DNA from: Hyphomicrobiales bacterium | GTDB taxonomy: Bacteria > Pseudomonadota > Alphaproteobacteria > Rhizobiales > Beijerinckiaceae | Direction of reading: 5' to 3' | Assembly (NCBI GenBank): GCA_025363375.1 | Contig: JANYDZ010000447.1 | Coordinates: 1-25,686 of the forward strand | Length of the DNA: 25,686 bases | Part shown: positions 1 through 7,260 of the stretch, piece by piece | How positions within the stretch are numbered: the first letter of the stretch is position 1 | Layout: each line of letters begins with the position of its first letter | Program-made: the position numbers and the translations under genes | Notes under the pieces: generated by a model | Database searches by the model: none | The model's input: only the letters and a program-made list of their open reading frames with translations | Told to the model about the DNA's origin: nothing

Positions 1-391
1 CGGCGATGTCGTGCAGCAGGCAGGCGAGCACCAGCTTTTCAGGCAATCCGTTCTTCATCGCCAGCGCGGCGCTCTGCAGCAGATGATTGCCGCCGCGTTT
101 GTTGAGCAGAAAGCGCAGCTTGAAAAAATCCATCAACGTCGGCGCTTCCGGCATTTTCGGCAGACGCGGCTCGTTGTGCATGAGATAAAGTCCGCCGCCG
201 CCCAAAGCCTTGGGTCCGCCGGTGGCCAGATGCGCGACCTTTCCGAAAAACGGCAACGCCACCTTGTGGTCGAGCAGGCTCATCATTACCGATTCGAGCA
301 ATTCGTCCTTCGCGTCCGTGCTCATGCCGGGCGTCGCGCGTTCCCCGGCGATGCGGATGGCTTCGGCAACAAGTTGGTCCTGTGTTGGCAT
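1..391 (-). CDS. HD-domain-like protein, 5' part (3' end off the window)
   Basis: The minus-strand frame stays open from an ATG at 391 to the window edge, giving about 130 residues of N-terminal sequence. A good Shine-Dalgarno (GGGAG) lies about eight bases before the ATG. The visible protein starts MPTQDQLVAEAIRIAGERAT, is rich in Gly in the middle (ATGGPKALGGGGLYLMHN), and reaches a CLLHDIA segment near residue 128, which looks like the first His-Asp of an HD-type phosphohydrolase. I infer an HD-family metal-dependent hydrolase of unknown substrate; the later HD residues lie outside the window. It follows proA on the same strand but 185 bases downstream. Codon use fits the rest of the window. 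The gene call is firm, the family call is tentative. Confidence 0.6.
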   Translation of the reverse strand, partial: MPTQDQLVAEAIRIAGERATPGMSTDAKDELLESVMMSLLDHKVALPFFGKVAHLATGGPKALGGGGLYLMHNEPRLPKMPEAPTLMDFFKLRFLLNKRGGNHLLQSAALAMKNGLPEKLVLACLLHDIA

Positions 392-418
392 GTTGGGTCT
401 CCCTTGGCAGCGGGGATT

Positions 419-571
419 TCAGTCCGCGCGCCGCGCCTTCAAAATAGTGCCGCCGCCAAGAGAAAACCCCGGATCTCCATACCCCTTGTCCTCAAGGTTG
501 TCGAACATTTTACAGGCGTTCGCGATGATCGCGGACCATGAATCGGGCGTCGGGATCGCCGTGGCGATCAT
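419..571 (-). pseudogene. Truncated nucleotidyltransferase-like remnant (AbiEii/AbiGii type)
   Basis: A 50-codon minus-strand frame starts with ATG six bases after the proA stop and ends at TGA 419. It is protein-like, with PTPDSWSAIIANACKMFDNL and then FSLGGGTILKARRAD before the stop. The sequence hydrophobic-LGGGT-hydrophobic-L resembles the N-terminal motif of the AbiEii/AbiGii nucleotidyltransferase family, where it is followed by a conserved D-x-D. Here the frame stops just before that catalytic part would come. AGGGG lies only two bases before the ATG, a poor spacing. The frame is in phase with the downstream gene starting at 391, but TGA separates them. I read this as the 5' stump of a decayed or truncated nucleotidyltransferase gene. 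It could also be an unrelated small protein. Confidence 0.35.
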
Positions 572-576
572 GTCCC

Positions 577-1875
577 CTACTTTCGCGTTTGCCCGGTCCC
601 GTGCACGCGGTAATTGAACGAGCACAATTGCTCCAGCCCGACGGGCCCTCGCGCGTGCATCCGCCCGGTTGCGATGCCGATTTCGCCGCCGAAGCCAAAC
701 TCGCCTCCATCGGCGAATTGGGTCGATGCGTTGTGAACGACGATGGCGGAATCGACTTCCGCCAGGAAACGTTCCGCCGCGCGCGCGTTTTCCGTGATGA
801 TGCAATCGGTGTGGTGCGAGCCGTAACTCTCGATATGGTCGATGGCCTCTTCAAGGCCGGAGACGACCTTTACCGAAATGATGGCGTCGAGATATTCGGT
901 GCGCCAGTCTTCCTCGTTGGCGCGTTTGACGCGCGTATCGACGCCGCCCGCATTGGCGTCCCCACGCACTTCGCAGCCCGCGTCGAGCAGCATTTTCACC
1001 AGCGGGGCGAGATGCGTTTTCTCCACCGCGCGGTCGACAAGCAAGGTCTCCGCCGCGCCGCAAACACCGGTGCGGCGCATTTTGGAGTTCATCACGATCG
1101 CCTTCGCCTTTTCCAGATCGGCGGCGGCTTCCACGTAGACGTGCACGACGCCCTCAAGATGCGCGAAGACGGGCACGCGCGCCTCCTCCTGCACACGCGC
1201 CACAAGGCTTTTGCCGCCGCGCGGCACGATGACGTCGATATTGCCGTCGAGGCCTTTCAGCATTTCGCCGACCGCGGCGCGGTCGCGCGTAGGCACGCGG
1301 GAAATCGCGGCTTCGGGCAGGCCCGCGGTTTTCAAACCTTCGGCGAGGCAGGCGTGGATCATGGCGGAGGAGTTGAACGAATCCGAACCGCCGCGCAGGA
1401 TCGCTGCGTTGCCCGCCTTCAGGCAGAGCGCGCCGGCGTCGGCAGTGACATTCGGGCGTGATTCATAGATGACGCCGATCACGCCGAGCGGCGTCGCGAC
1501 GCGCTCGATTTTGAGGCCGTTGGGGCGTTCATAGGTGGCGAGCACCTTGCCTACGGGGTCGGGCAACGCCGCGATTTTCTCTAGCCCCTTCGCCATGGAT
1601 TCGACGCGCTCCTCGTTGAGCATCAGGCGGTCGAGGTTGGCTTTGCTCGCGCCGGCTTTGGCGGCGGCCTCCATGTCGCGCGCGTTGGCGTCGATCAGGT
1701 CGCGCGTCGACGTTCGCAGCAGGCCCGCCGCCACGATCAGCGCGGTATTTTTGCGTTGCTGCGGCGCCAGCGCCAGACGGCGCGCCGCGGCGCGGGCGTT
1801 CTGGCCCAACGCCAGCATCGTCTGATGCAGGTCCCGCTTTTCGCCGCCGCCCTGGATGACAGTAAACTTTTCCAT
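577..1875 (-). CDS. proA: Gamma-glutamyl phosphate reductase
   Basis: The product is 432 residues, the usual length for the family, and reduces gamma-glutamyl phosphate to glutamate semialdehyde with NADPH in cytoplasmic proline synthesis. It has an aldehyde-dehydrogenase fold. Clear family segments include PLGVIGVIYESRPNVTADAG (about 129-148), the Gly-rich KAGNAAILRGGSDSFNSS (about 153-170), VPRGGKSL (about 217-224) and the catalytic Cys272 in RRTGVCGAAETLL. The frame is open to 2031, but I chose the ATG at 1875: family similarity begins just after it, GGAA sits nine bases upstream, and the added 52 residues are basic and low-complexity. proB is not next to it. The nearest upstream gene ends 116 bases away, so proA probably has its own promoter. 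Confidence 0.95.
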   Translation of the reverse strand: MEKFTVIQGGGEKRDLHQTMLALGQNARAAARRLALAPQQRKNTALIVAAGLLRTSTRDLIDANARDMEAAAKAGASKANLDRLMLNEERVESMAKGLEKIAALPDPVGKVLATYERPNGLKIERVATPLGVIGVIYESRPNVTADAGALCLKAGNAAILRGGSDSFNSSAMIHACLAEGLKTAGLPEAAISRVPTRDRAAVGEMLKGLDGNIDVIVPRGGKSLVARVQEEARVPVFAHLEGVVHVYVEAAADLEKAKAIVMNSKMRRTGVCGAAETLLVDRAVEKTHLAPLVKMLLDAGCEVRGDANAGGVDTRVKRANEEDWRTEYLDAIISVKVVSGLEEAIDHIESYGSHHTDCIITENARAAERFLAEVDSAIVVHNASTQFADGGEFGFGGEIGIATGRMHARGPVGLEQLCSFNYRVHGTGQTRK

Positions 1876-1991
1876 AGAAGTGATTTCCGGTTCAAGCGGC
1901 AGGATAAAGGTTTTCGTCCCGCCGTCACAGTCTGAAAATCGAGCGGAACATCGGGGATTTGCTCCAGCAGGCGCCCGCCTGCCGGTCCGCC

Positions 1992-2423
1992 TCAGATCGA
2001 CGGCAGTTTGCGGCCGAACCAGGAGCGCCATTTGTCCGGCGTCGCGTCGATGTTCCAGCGGCCGATGAAGGAAGAGAGGTCGCGCGAAAAGACCATTTCC
2101 AGCGCGCCCTCGCCGTTTCTGTCGTGCCAGCGACAGGAGATCGCGTAAGGCCGCATGACCGCGCAGGCATCAAGCCTGCCCTCGACCCGCTCGCCGCTTT
2201 GGCTGAAGCCGTATTCGCCAGTGATGTCGCCTGCGCCCGTGAATTCAAGTTCAACGGAACTGGGCAGTGGACCGCCGCCGCTGATGATGCGGCCGCCATA
2301 CTGGCCCATGGCGCGTTGCGTCCAGCTGCTTTCGCGCGGTTGCAATTGCGCATTGGCGCCCGGTGCGAAAAGCGCCAGCGCGCACAGGCTCATTCCCACC
2401 TTTGCCAGTCCCATGCCTCGCAT
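1992..2423 (-). CDS. Small secreted protein of unknown function
   Basis: This 143-residue protein has a clear Sec signal peptide (about residues 1-26): a short basic start, the core VGMSLCALALFAPG and a probable cleavage after ANA before QLQP. GGGGAG seven bases before the ATG at 2423 supports this start over the internal Met4. The mature part has a Gly-rich segment (YGGRIISGGGPLPSS) and two Cys, one in DACAVMRP and one in ISCRWHD, which could form a disulfide. Near the end are Trp-rich stretches (GRWNID, DKWRSWFG). I recognise no catalytic motif or named domain. It probably acts in the periplasm or outside the cell. It lies between proA and another secreted protein on the same strand, 72 bases downstream of that one. 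Confidence 0.7.
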   Translation of the reverse strand: MRGMGLAKVGMSLCALALFAPGANAQLQPRESSWTQRAMGQYGGRIISGGGPLPSSVELEFTGAGDITGEYGFSQSGERVEGRLDACAVMRPYAISCRWHDRNGEGALEMVFSRDLSSFIGRWNIDATPDKWRSWFGRKLPSI

Positions 2424-2495
2424 GTCGGGCTCCCCGTGAATCGCTCAATTCCAGCACATGGCCATCGGCGCGGGAGCGCTATTTTTGCCTAATCC

Positions 2496-2948
2496 CTATT
2501 TGACAATCAACGTGAAATTCCATTCGCCCCCCGATCCGTCGGCGAAGATAATGAAGAGCTTCATTCTGTCTTCACCAACATAATCGGCTTCGGAACGATA
2601 ATTGATCGACAATCCCGGGACTTTTTTGGTGTTGCAAACCGCCAGCGTCGAGTTCGCGCCGTAAAACGGGAAACTGTCAATCTGCGCGAAAGTCACTTCG
2701 CCGCGGACGGGTTTGTCGATGACGCGCGCCACAGTAGGACCACGCGAGCTGCAATCGGGAAAAAGTGTTGTCATAAACATGATGGTTCGCTCCTCACCGG
2801 TGGGAACGAACCGATTGATCTGCGTCGGTCTTGGCGGTGGAGGGGTTGGCGGCGCGGGAACCGGGACTGAGGCAGGGGGTTCTTGCGCCATGGCGGGCAA
2901 GCCAGCAAGCATCAGCGACAGCGCAAGAAACAACCGCCTGATCTGCAT
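2496..2948 (-). CDS. Small secreted protein, possible Ig/cadherin-like beta-sandwich
   Basis: The product is 150 residues with a typical Sec signal peptide (MQIRRLFLALSLMLAGLPAMA, cleavage before QEPP). A proline-rich linker follows (about 23-42). The remainder has two Cys (TLFPDCSSRG and AVCNTKK) and an ending of the type hydrophobic-x-Y-x-s-x-aDYvGEDRmkLfiif. That pattern, GxDR followed by alternating hydrophobic strands to the C-terminus, recalls the Ig-like or cadherin-like modules of many alphaproteobacterial secreted proteins. The fold is my inference. No enzyme motif is visible. The ribosome site before the ATG is weak (GAGCGAAT). It is the first of two consecutive secreted-protein genes, and the 72-base gap would allow cotranscription with the 1992-2423 gene. 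Confidence 0.7.
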   Translation of the reverse strand: MQIRRLFLALSLMLAGLPAMAQEPPASVPVPAPPTPPPPRPTQINRFVPTGEERTIMFMTTLFPDCSSRGPTVARVIDKPVRGEVTFAQIDSFPFYGANSTLAVCNTKKVPGLSINYRSEADYVGEDRMKLFIIFADGSGGEWNFTLIVK

Positions 2949-3046
2949 ATTCGCTCACGCCAGAACCAACCGGCGCTCCCTTTTTTGAGGTTCATAGCCG
3001 CTATCCTGCCCCAACGGCGGGCGTCAAACAATCCGGTGGGGAAGCA

Positions 3047-3213
3047 TTAATACGCTTTTCCCGGCGCCTCGACATAACGGCGCAAGGCGGCGTTGATTCG
3101 GGTCTGGCAACGCGGGCCTTTGGCCTTGAACCATTGCACAAGATCGCGGTCGAGAGGGATGGTCACCGGCGTTTTGAGCGGATCTGCGAGTTCGCCTTGC
3201 GCCCCATCGCCAT
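3047..3213 (-). pseudogene. BrnA-type antitoxin remnant, apparently frameshifted
   Basis: In one minus-strand frame the sequence reads LKTPVTIPLDRDLVQWFKAK, then GPRCQTRINAALRRYVEA and a TAA at 3047. This matches the ribbon-helix-helix C-terminal half of BrnA antitoxins (PVTIRLD..., WFKA.G..YQTRIN..L..Y). The frame has no ATG, GTG or TTG between its upstream TGA (about 3252) and the domain. An ATG at 3213 in another frame would join it if the G-run at 3202-3205 had one more G, giving a 55-residue protein. So it is either a one-base deletion or a sequencing error. No brnT-like toxin is adjacent. BrnA proteins are usually longer (about 80-100 residues), so the N-terminal part may also be lost. 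Confidence 0.5.
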
Positions 3214-3349
3214 GATTCTCGATTTGACTTCGATGTTTTCGATTGTCGCCGTCAAAGGTTCAAGCCGCCCCTCGCTCCACTTGCGACAGGCGACGCCGTC
3301 GATGGCGACGACGCGGATGCGCTTCGCCACGCCGGGTTCATGTTCGTGT

Positions 3350-4294
3350 TCATGCTGTGCGCGCCGGCGCCTGTTGTCCAAAACAGGCAAGGCAGCGCAT
3401 GTTGCCGGGCGCCCTGAGCACGCGGAACGGCTGGCCGCAATCCGGGCATTCGTTGCCGACGCGCTGGATGGCCCGGGCGGAATCCCGCGGCTTGCCTTCG
3501 AGGGAGAGCTTCAGGAGGTTCACCGCGCCGGCAAGAATCTCAAAGCGCGGAATCTTGGACACGCCATGATGGCGGTCGCCGAAATGGATCGGAATTTCAG
3601 TGATGCGCAATCCGGCGCGCGCGAAACGGACGGCGGAAGTCAGGAAGAAACCATAGCCGTCGTGTTCGATGGTTTCGATCATGCCTTCGGGCACGCGGTC
3701 GAGCCTGGCGGCGCGCAGCGACGTTGTATATTCGGTCATGGGCAAGCGCAGCAGCCAGCGCGAGAGGCGGTTGGCGTTGACGCTGAGAAAGCGCCGCCAA
3801 CCGTGATAATCCAGGCTGCCGCCGTCCATGTAGCGCGATCCGATGGCGAAGTCGGCGCCTTTGTCGAGAATGTCGAGCAGCCTCGGAATGTCGGCGGGAT
3901 CGTGCGACAGATCGGCGTCCAGCGTCACGATGCGCGCGTAACCGTGCCGGCGAGCGTAGAGCCAGCCGAGCTTGTGCGCGGAGCCGATGCCAAGTTTGCC
4001 TGGCCGCACGATGACGCGCAGTCGCGGATCGTCCGCGGCGCGTGCGATCAGTTGCTCGGTTGTGCCATCCGTCGACTGATCGTCGATGACGAGAACGTCG
4101 CATTTGCGGTCAAGGCCGAGGATCGCGTCGAGCAACGGCTCGATGTTGCGCATCTCGTTGTAGGTTGGCGTGAAGACCAGGCAATCGCTTGTTCGCGCCG
4201 CGTCAACACAAGTGGCGGTCGGCGACGGTCCCGGATATTTTGGCATGACAGGATCATTCCCGCGAAAATCAACGCCGACTCTGAACCCGTTCAT
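3350..4294 (-). CDS. DPM1-like polyprenol-phosphate glycosyltransferase (GT2) with C-terminal zinc ribbon
   Basis: This 314-residue GT2 enzyme resembles dolichol/polyprenol-phosphate mannose synthases, which load a sugar from a nucleotide donor onto a lipid phosphate on the cytoplasmic face of the membrane. Motifs in order are TPTYNE (42-47), VLVIDDQSTDGT (68-78), the metal-binding DADLSHDP (126-133), IGSRY (151-155) and IHFGDRHHGVSKIP (236-249). After the catalytic domain comes an unusual tail with C283-x2-C286 and C301-x2-C304, a probable zinc ribbon not found in standard DPM1 enzymes. The ATG at 4294 gives the longest form. An ATG at 4246 (MPKYPG) is possible, and neither has a strong ribosome site. 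It lies 54 bases downstream of the GT2-GtrA gene, probably in one transcript. Mannose as substrate is inferred from the family only. Confidence 0.85.
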   Translation of the reverse strand: MNGFRVGVDFRGNDPVMPKYPGPSPTATCVDAARTSDCLVFTPTYNEMRNIEPLLDAILGLDRKCDVLVIDDQSTDGTTEQLIARAADDPRLRVIVRPGKLGIGSAHKLGWLYARRHGYARIVTLDADLSHDPADIPRLLDILDKGADFAIGSRYMDGGSLDYHGWRRFLSVNANRLSRWLLRLPMTEYTTSLRAARLDRVPEGMIETIEHDGYGFFLTSAVRFARAGLRITEIPIHFGDRHHGVSKIPRFEILAGAVNLLKLSLEGKPRDSARAIQRVGNECPDCGQPFRVLRAPGNMRCLACFGQQAPARTA

Positions 4295-4348
4295 CTTGCG
4301 AAATCGTTAAGCCGTCCGGATGCGCGTTGATCAAACGAAGCGGCAAGG

Positions 4349-5494
4349 TCACGCGATCTTCCGTTGAAAGCGCCACACAGGCGCGCGGCGACGCGCTTTT
4401 GCGGGCTTGCGGCGCCAGACGAAGGCGGAGCTCATGCTGAAATTGAAAACGGCGCCGACGATGATTCCCGCCACGCCGGAAATCCACCAGGAATCGTTGA
4501 CGCCGTGCATCCAGTTGGCGACGCCTACATTGGCGATGGCTCCCAGGACGCCGGCGAAATAATATTTGACGAGGCCGGTGAGCGCGGCGGCTCCCCGCAG
4601 CTTCATATCGCGGTAGGTGAGCAGATTGTTGGCCGCGAAATTGGAAGTCATTGCGACGAAGGTGGCGATGGTCTGGGCTACGACGAAAGAGACGCCGGGC
4701 ATTCCCAGCGATAATTTGAGAGCTGCCAGATGCACAAACACGCCAAAGCCGCCGACCAGCCCGAAGAGCACGAAGCGCGCCGGCACTATCCCGCCGGTCG
4801 CCTTGTTGACCAGCAAGGAGCCGAAATCCAGCAACGCGCGCGCGTCGAGACGCGCCGCGTCCGCGCCTTGCGGGAGGGTGGAGCAGTTGATTTCCGATAG
4901 CCGTAGCGGCGACCATGCGGTGGTCAGAATGTCGAGCAGGATGTTGGAGCCTGTGGCCGTGAGATGCGGCGCCATCTCTTCGAACAGCTCGCGCCGCGTG
5001 CCGAGAAAGTTGCTGGTGGGATCGACGACTTTCGCCCCCACGATAAATGTCGCGGCGTCGGAAGCAAACGCGCGGGCGCGCGCGGCGAATTTCCCGGGAT
5101 CGACGTCATTGTCCTCGGTGTTTGCCTGGCGTGTTCCGACAATCAGGTCGGCTGCATTGCGCTCCAGTCTGGACAAAATTTCCGGCAGGACCGAAGCGTC
5201 GTGGCGATGTTCAGCGCCCATAATGACAATGTAAGGCGCCGCCGAACTCATCGCCCCTTCAATACAGGCGCCGGTCAGGCCCGTGCGGTCAAGGCGGCGG
5301 ATGCAGCGCACGCGTGGATCCAGTTCGCCAATGCTTTTGGCGACCCGCCACGTTTCGCGTTCGCTGTCGTCGTCGACAAAGATGACTTCCCACGTTGTCT
5401 CGCCCATGACTTTGGCGACGCGGGCGACGAATCCCGCGAGACAGTCGCATCCCGTGGAGGTGGGCGCGATAATGGAAATGCGCGGAGTGCTCAT
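4349..5494 (-). CDS. GT2-GtrA fusion with degenerate transferase motifs
   Basis: The product is about 381 residues. Residues 1-230 are a GT2 fold and residues 238-360 a GtrA-like domain with four probable membrane helices, a family linked to moving polyprenol-linked sugars across the membrane or anchoring the transferase. VIFVDDDS (37-44) and LIVGTR (117-122) are kept. The usual PTYNE motif reads PTSTGCD (11-17) and the metal-binding DxD region (expected DADLQH) reads GAEHRHD (93-99), so both Asp are replaced. Catalysis may be lost or altered. I chose the ATG at 5494, seven bases after GGAG. An upstream ATG at 5524 and TTG at 5527 stay in frame but lack comparable support. The intact DPM1-like gene follows on the same strand. 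A CtrA-like box lies about 110 bases upstream. Confidence 0.85.
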   Translation of the reverse strand: MSTPRISIIAPTSTGCDCLAGFVARVAKVMGETTWEVIFVDDDSERETWRVAKSIGELDPRVRCIRRLDRTGLTGACIEGAMSSAAPYIVIMGAEHRHDASVLPEILSRLERNAADLIVGTRQANTEDNDVDPGKFAARARAFASDAATFIVGAKVVDPTSNFLGTRRELFEEMAPHLTATGSNILLDILTTAWSPLRLSEINCSTLPQGADAARLDARALLDFGSLLVNKATGGIVPARFVLFGLVGGFGVFVHLAALKLSLGMPGVSFVVAQTIATFVAMTSNFAANNLLTYRDMKLRGAAALTGLVKYYFAGVLGAIANVGVANWMHGVNDSWWISGVAGIIVGAVFNFSMSSAFVWRRKPAKARRRAPVWRFQRKIA

Positions 5495-5600
5495 CGCCGG
5501 CTCCAGATTACGGTCGAACGCCATCAATATCAGGCGCCGTCAGGATAAAGAGCAAAACTAACCAACCACTCCGCAAGATTGCTAAGATGCGTGTGATTCG

Positions 5601-5615
5601 TTAATTACTTGTTAA
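5601..5615. promoter_or_regulatory. CtrA-like box, TTAA-N7-TTAA
   Basis: TTAATTACTTGTTAA matches the full CtrA consensus TTAA-N7-TTAA exactly. It sits in the 149-base gap between the GT-C-like membrane gene (ends 5644) and the GT2-GtrA gene (starts 5494), in a locally AT-rich stretch, about 107 bases upstream of the GT2-GtrA start. CtrA is the conserved cell-cycle response regulator of Alphaproteobacteria. Binding is an inference from the motif and its position. Confidence 0.5.
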
Positions 5616-5643
5616 GTATTTTTTGGACGCCGGCTTGACGGCG

Positions 5644-7149
5644 TCACCGCGGCGTGCGTTGCAAAATCGTCACGTCGTCGATGACGGCGGCCTCTCGAAA
5701 CGGGCTCAGCAGAGCGGCGAGCTCCGGATCCGCCCGCGCCCATGCCAGCCAGTTCGTGCGCCGTCCCGTCTGCGCCAGCACCACAGAGGGCTGTCCCTTG
5801 CGCATGTCCGCGATAAAGTTTCCGCGTTCCAGCGCTTCGTATGCGGCGAGTTGCTGGAGCCGTGGCGAGCCCACCGGCTCCGCGCGGGCGAGATATTGGG
5901 CGCCGTTGGCCACCCACAGATGCGGCTGTCGCTGCACCCAGACGCCGCCCACCATTCGGGTCAGCGGGAACCCAACGGAAATGTCGGAACTCAGCATGGC
6001 GATGCGCGGCGCGACGTCGAGCTGGCGAATGACGGCGGCAATTGCCCGGGTATCGCGGGTGTCGTGCTGGTCGAACCAGATATAGCCAAAGCCAAGTCCG
6101 ATGGTCGCCAGAATCCCTAGCAACATCGTGCGCCGCCTCGCATCGACGCCCAATGCAAGCGAATCGACCCCCGCCAGGGTGAGCGCGGCAAGGGCCGGCG
6201 CGACAGCTGGGTAGATTTGATAGGGCCAGCCTTTCCCCTGCAGCAGGTAAAGAATGACGCCGCCGAGCGAGGCGGCGAGAAAAACGTCGCCGGCATGGGA
6301 GAGTCCTCCGCCGGGGGTGCGCAGAACGACGGCCGCAATCGCGATGACCGCCCACAACAGAAATCCTGGCAGGACCAAGAGTTCGATCCCCGACAGGCGC
6401 ATGGGCATGTAAAGCTCGACCGCCAGCGGGAAGACTTGGTCAAGGTATTCCGGGAATGTGTAGAACACGGCGGCGGCGTAGACCGCGAGGACAGACGCCG
6501 CGGCGTAGTTTTCGAGGCGGAAGAAGACGCGCGGCGATCTCGTGCGTCCGCATTCCATCAACTGCACGATCAGGGGCAGGGCCAACAGATGCGGTTTGGC
6601 GACCCCGGCGAGCCCGATCCCCAGTCCGGAAATCAGGCGCGCGCCGACGCTGGAAGGAGGCTCCGACGCGGCGACCCGCGTCAGCCATGGAAACAGCAGC
6701 AGCAGGCCGAGGTGCTCGCGTTCGCCAAAAGCATAGGCCGGCAGAATGAGCAGCGTCGCGGCAAGACCGCAAGAGGTCAGCAAAGGGCCATAACCGCCAT
6801 GCGAGAGCCTGCAAAGTCGGCTCGCGCCATCCCAGGCGGCAATCGCCGCCACGCAAGCCACCAGCACCTCGCTCGTCAAATCGGAGCCTAGCCGCGACCA
6901 CCGCCCGAGAAGCGCCGCCGGCAGGTAGAGAAGCACGCCGCCAGGTGGATTGCTTTCTGTGAAATCGACGGACATGCGGCGACCGTCGAGCACCCATTCG
7001 GCCGTCGTCAGCAGCCACGCGACGTCCGTGTTCTGCAATGCAATGGCGCGCAGCGGCAACGTCATCGCGACGACAAGCAGGATTACGGGCGCGATGGTGC
7101 GCAGGCCCGCCATCGCAGGAGGTTGGGCGGTCACATCCTGATCCATCAT
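5644..7149 (-). CDS. Multi-pass membrane protein, GT-C glycosyltransferase-like
   Basis: This 501-residue protein has about ten hydrophobic segments, the first at about 20-38 (IAPVILLVVAMTLPLRAIAL), followed by a soluble C-terminal part from about residue 385. An early loop reads DVAWLLTTAEWVLDGRRMSVDFTE with NPPGGVLLYLPAALLGR after it. This resembles the first loop of GT-C enzymes and ArnT/PMT-like proteins, in which acidic residues act on a polyprenol-phosphate sugar donor. The C-terminal part (about 385-501) has mixed alpha/beta character and would be periplasmic. The neighbours are polyprenol-phosphate sugar enzymes, which fits use of their product. The start is one of two adjacent ATGs (7149 or 7146). 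The gene diverges from the GT87-like gene. The precise family is uncertain. Confidence 0.75.
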   Translation of the reverse strand: MMDQDVTAQPPAMAGLRTIAPVILLVVAMTLPLRAIALQNTDVAWLLTTAEWVLDGRRMSVDFTESNPPGGVLLYLPAALLGRWSRLGSDLTSEVLVACVAAIAAWDGASRLCRLSHGGYGPLLTSCGLAATLLILPAYAFGEREHLGLLLLFPWLTRVAASEPPSSVGARLISGLGIGLAGVAKPHLLALPLIVQLMECGRTRSPRVFFRLENYAAASVLAVYAAAVFYTFPEYLDQVFPLAVELYMPMRLSGIELLVLPGFLLWAVIAIAAVVLRTPGGGLSHAGDVFLAASLGGVILYLLQGKGWPYQIYPAVAPALAALTLAGVDSLALGVDARRRTMLLGILATIGLGFGYIWFDQHDTRDTRAIAAVIRQLDVAPRIAMLSSDISVGFPLTRMVGGVWVQRQPHLWVANGAQYLARAEPVGSPRLQQLAAYEALERGNFIADMRKGQPSVVLAQTGRRTNWLAWARADPELAALLSPFREAAVIDDVTILQRTPR

Positions 7150-7260
7150 TTGTTCGCCGGACCGCGCTGGTCAATCTTCGTTAACCATAGTTGTGATTTG
7201 TTAAGCTCTCCTTACTTCGCCGGACACGTGATCCGGAGTTCTCCAGCGGATGATCTGGTC
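7150..7260. promoter_or_regulatory. Divergent promoter gap with CtrA half-site TTAACCAT
   Basis: This 111-base AT-rich gap separates two divergent membrane glycosyltransferase-like genes. TTAACCAT at 7181-7188 matches a CtrA half-site reported in Alphaproteobacteria, and a further TTAA lies at 7201-7204, 16 bases on, which is not the canonical seven-base spacing. TTCGCCGGAC occurs twice in the same orientation (7153-7162 and 7216-7225), a possible pair of regulator sites. I do not see convincing -35/-10 boxes. Control by CtrA is an inference strengthened by the full box at 5601-5615 in the same cluster. Confidence 0.4.

Noticed and set aside
538..1461. 307-codon + strand frame over proA
   Set aside because: A shadow of proA; its composition is typical of antisense frames.
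1967..1982. GCAGGCG-CC-CGCCTGC palindrome after the 1992-2423 gene, considered as terminator
   Set aside because: The loop is only two bases and no T-run follows on the minus strand.
3134..4330. 398-codon + strand frame over the DPM1-like gene
   Set aside because: It is antisense to a gene with intact glycosyltransferase motifs and shows no recognisable domain.
5626..5645. Seven-pair hairpin GACGCCG/CGGCGTC at the stop of the GT-C-like gene, considered as terminator
   Set aside because: On the coding (minus) strand it is followed by an A-run, not a T-run; the T-run lies on the wrong side.
7153..7225. Ten-base direct repeat TTCGCCGGAC considered as an insertion target duplication
   Set aside because: Only 53 bases lie between the copies and hold no element, so it is noted only as a possible regulator site.
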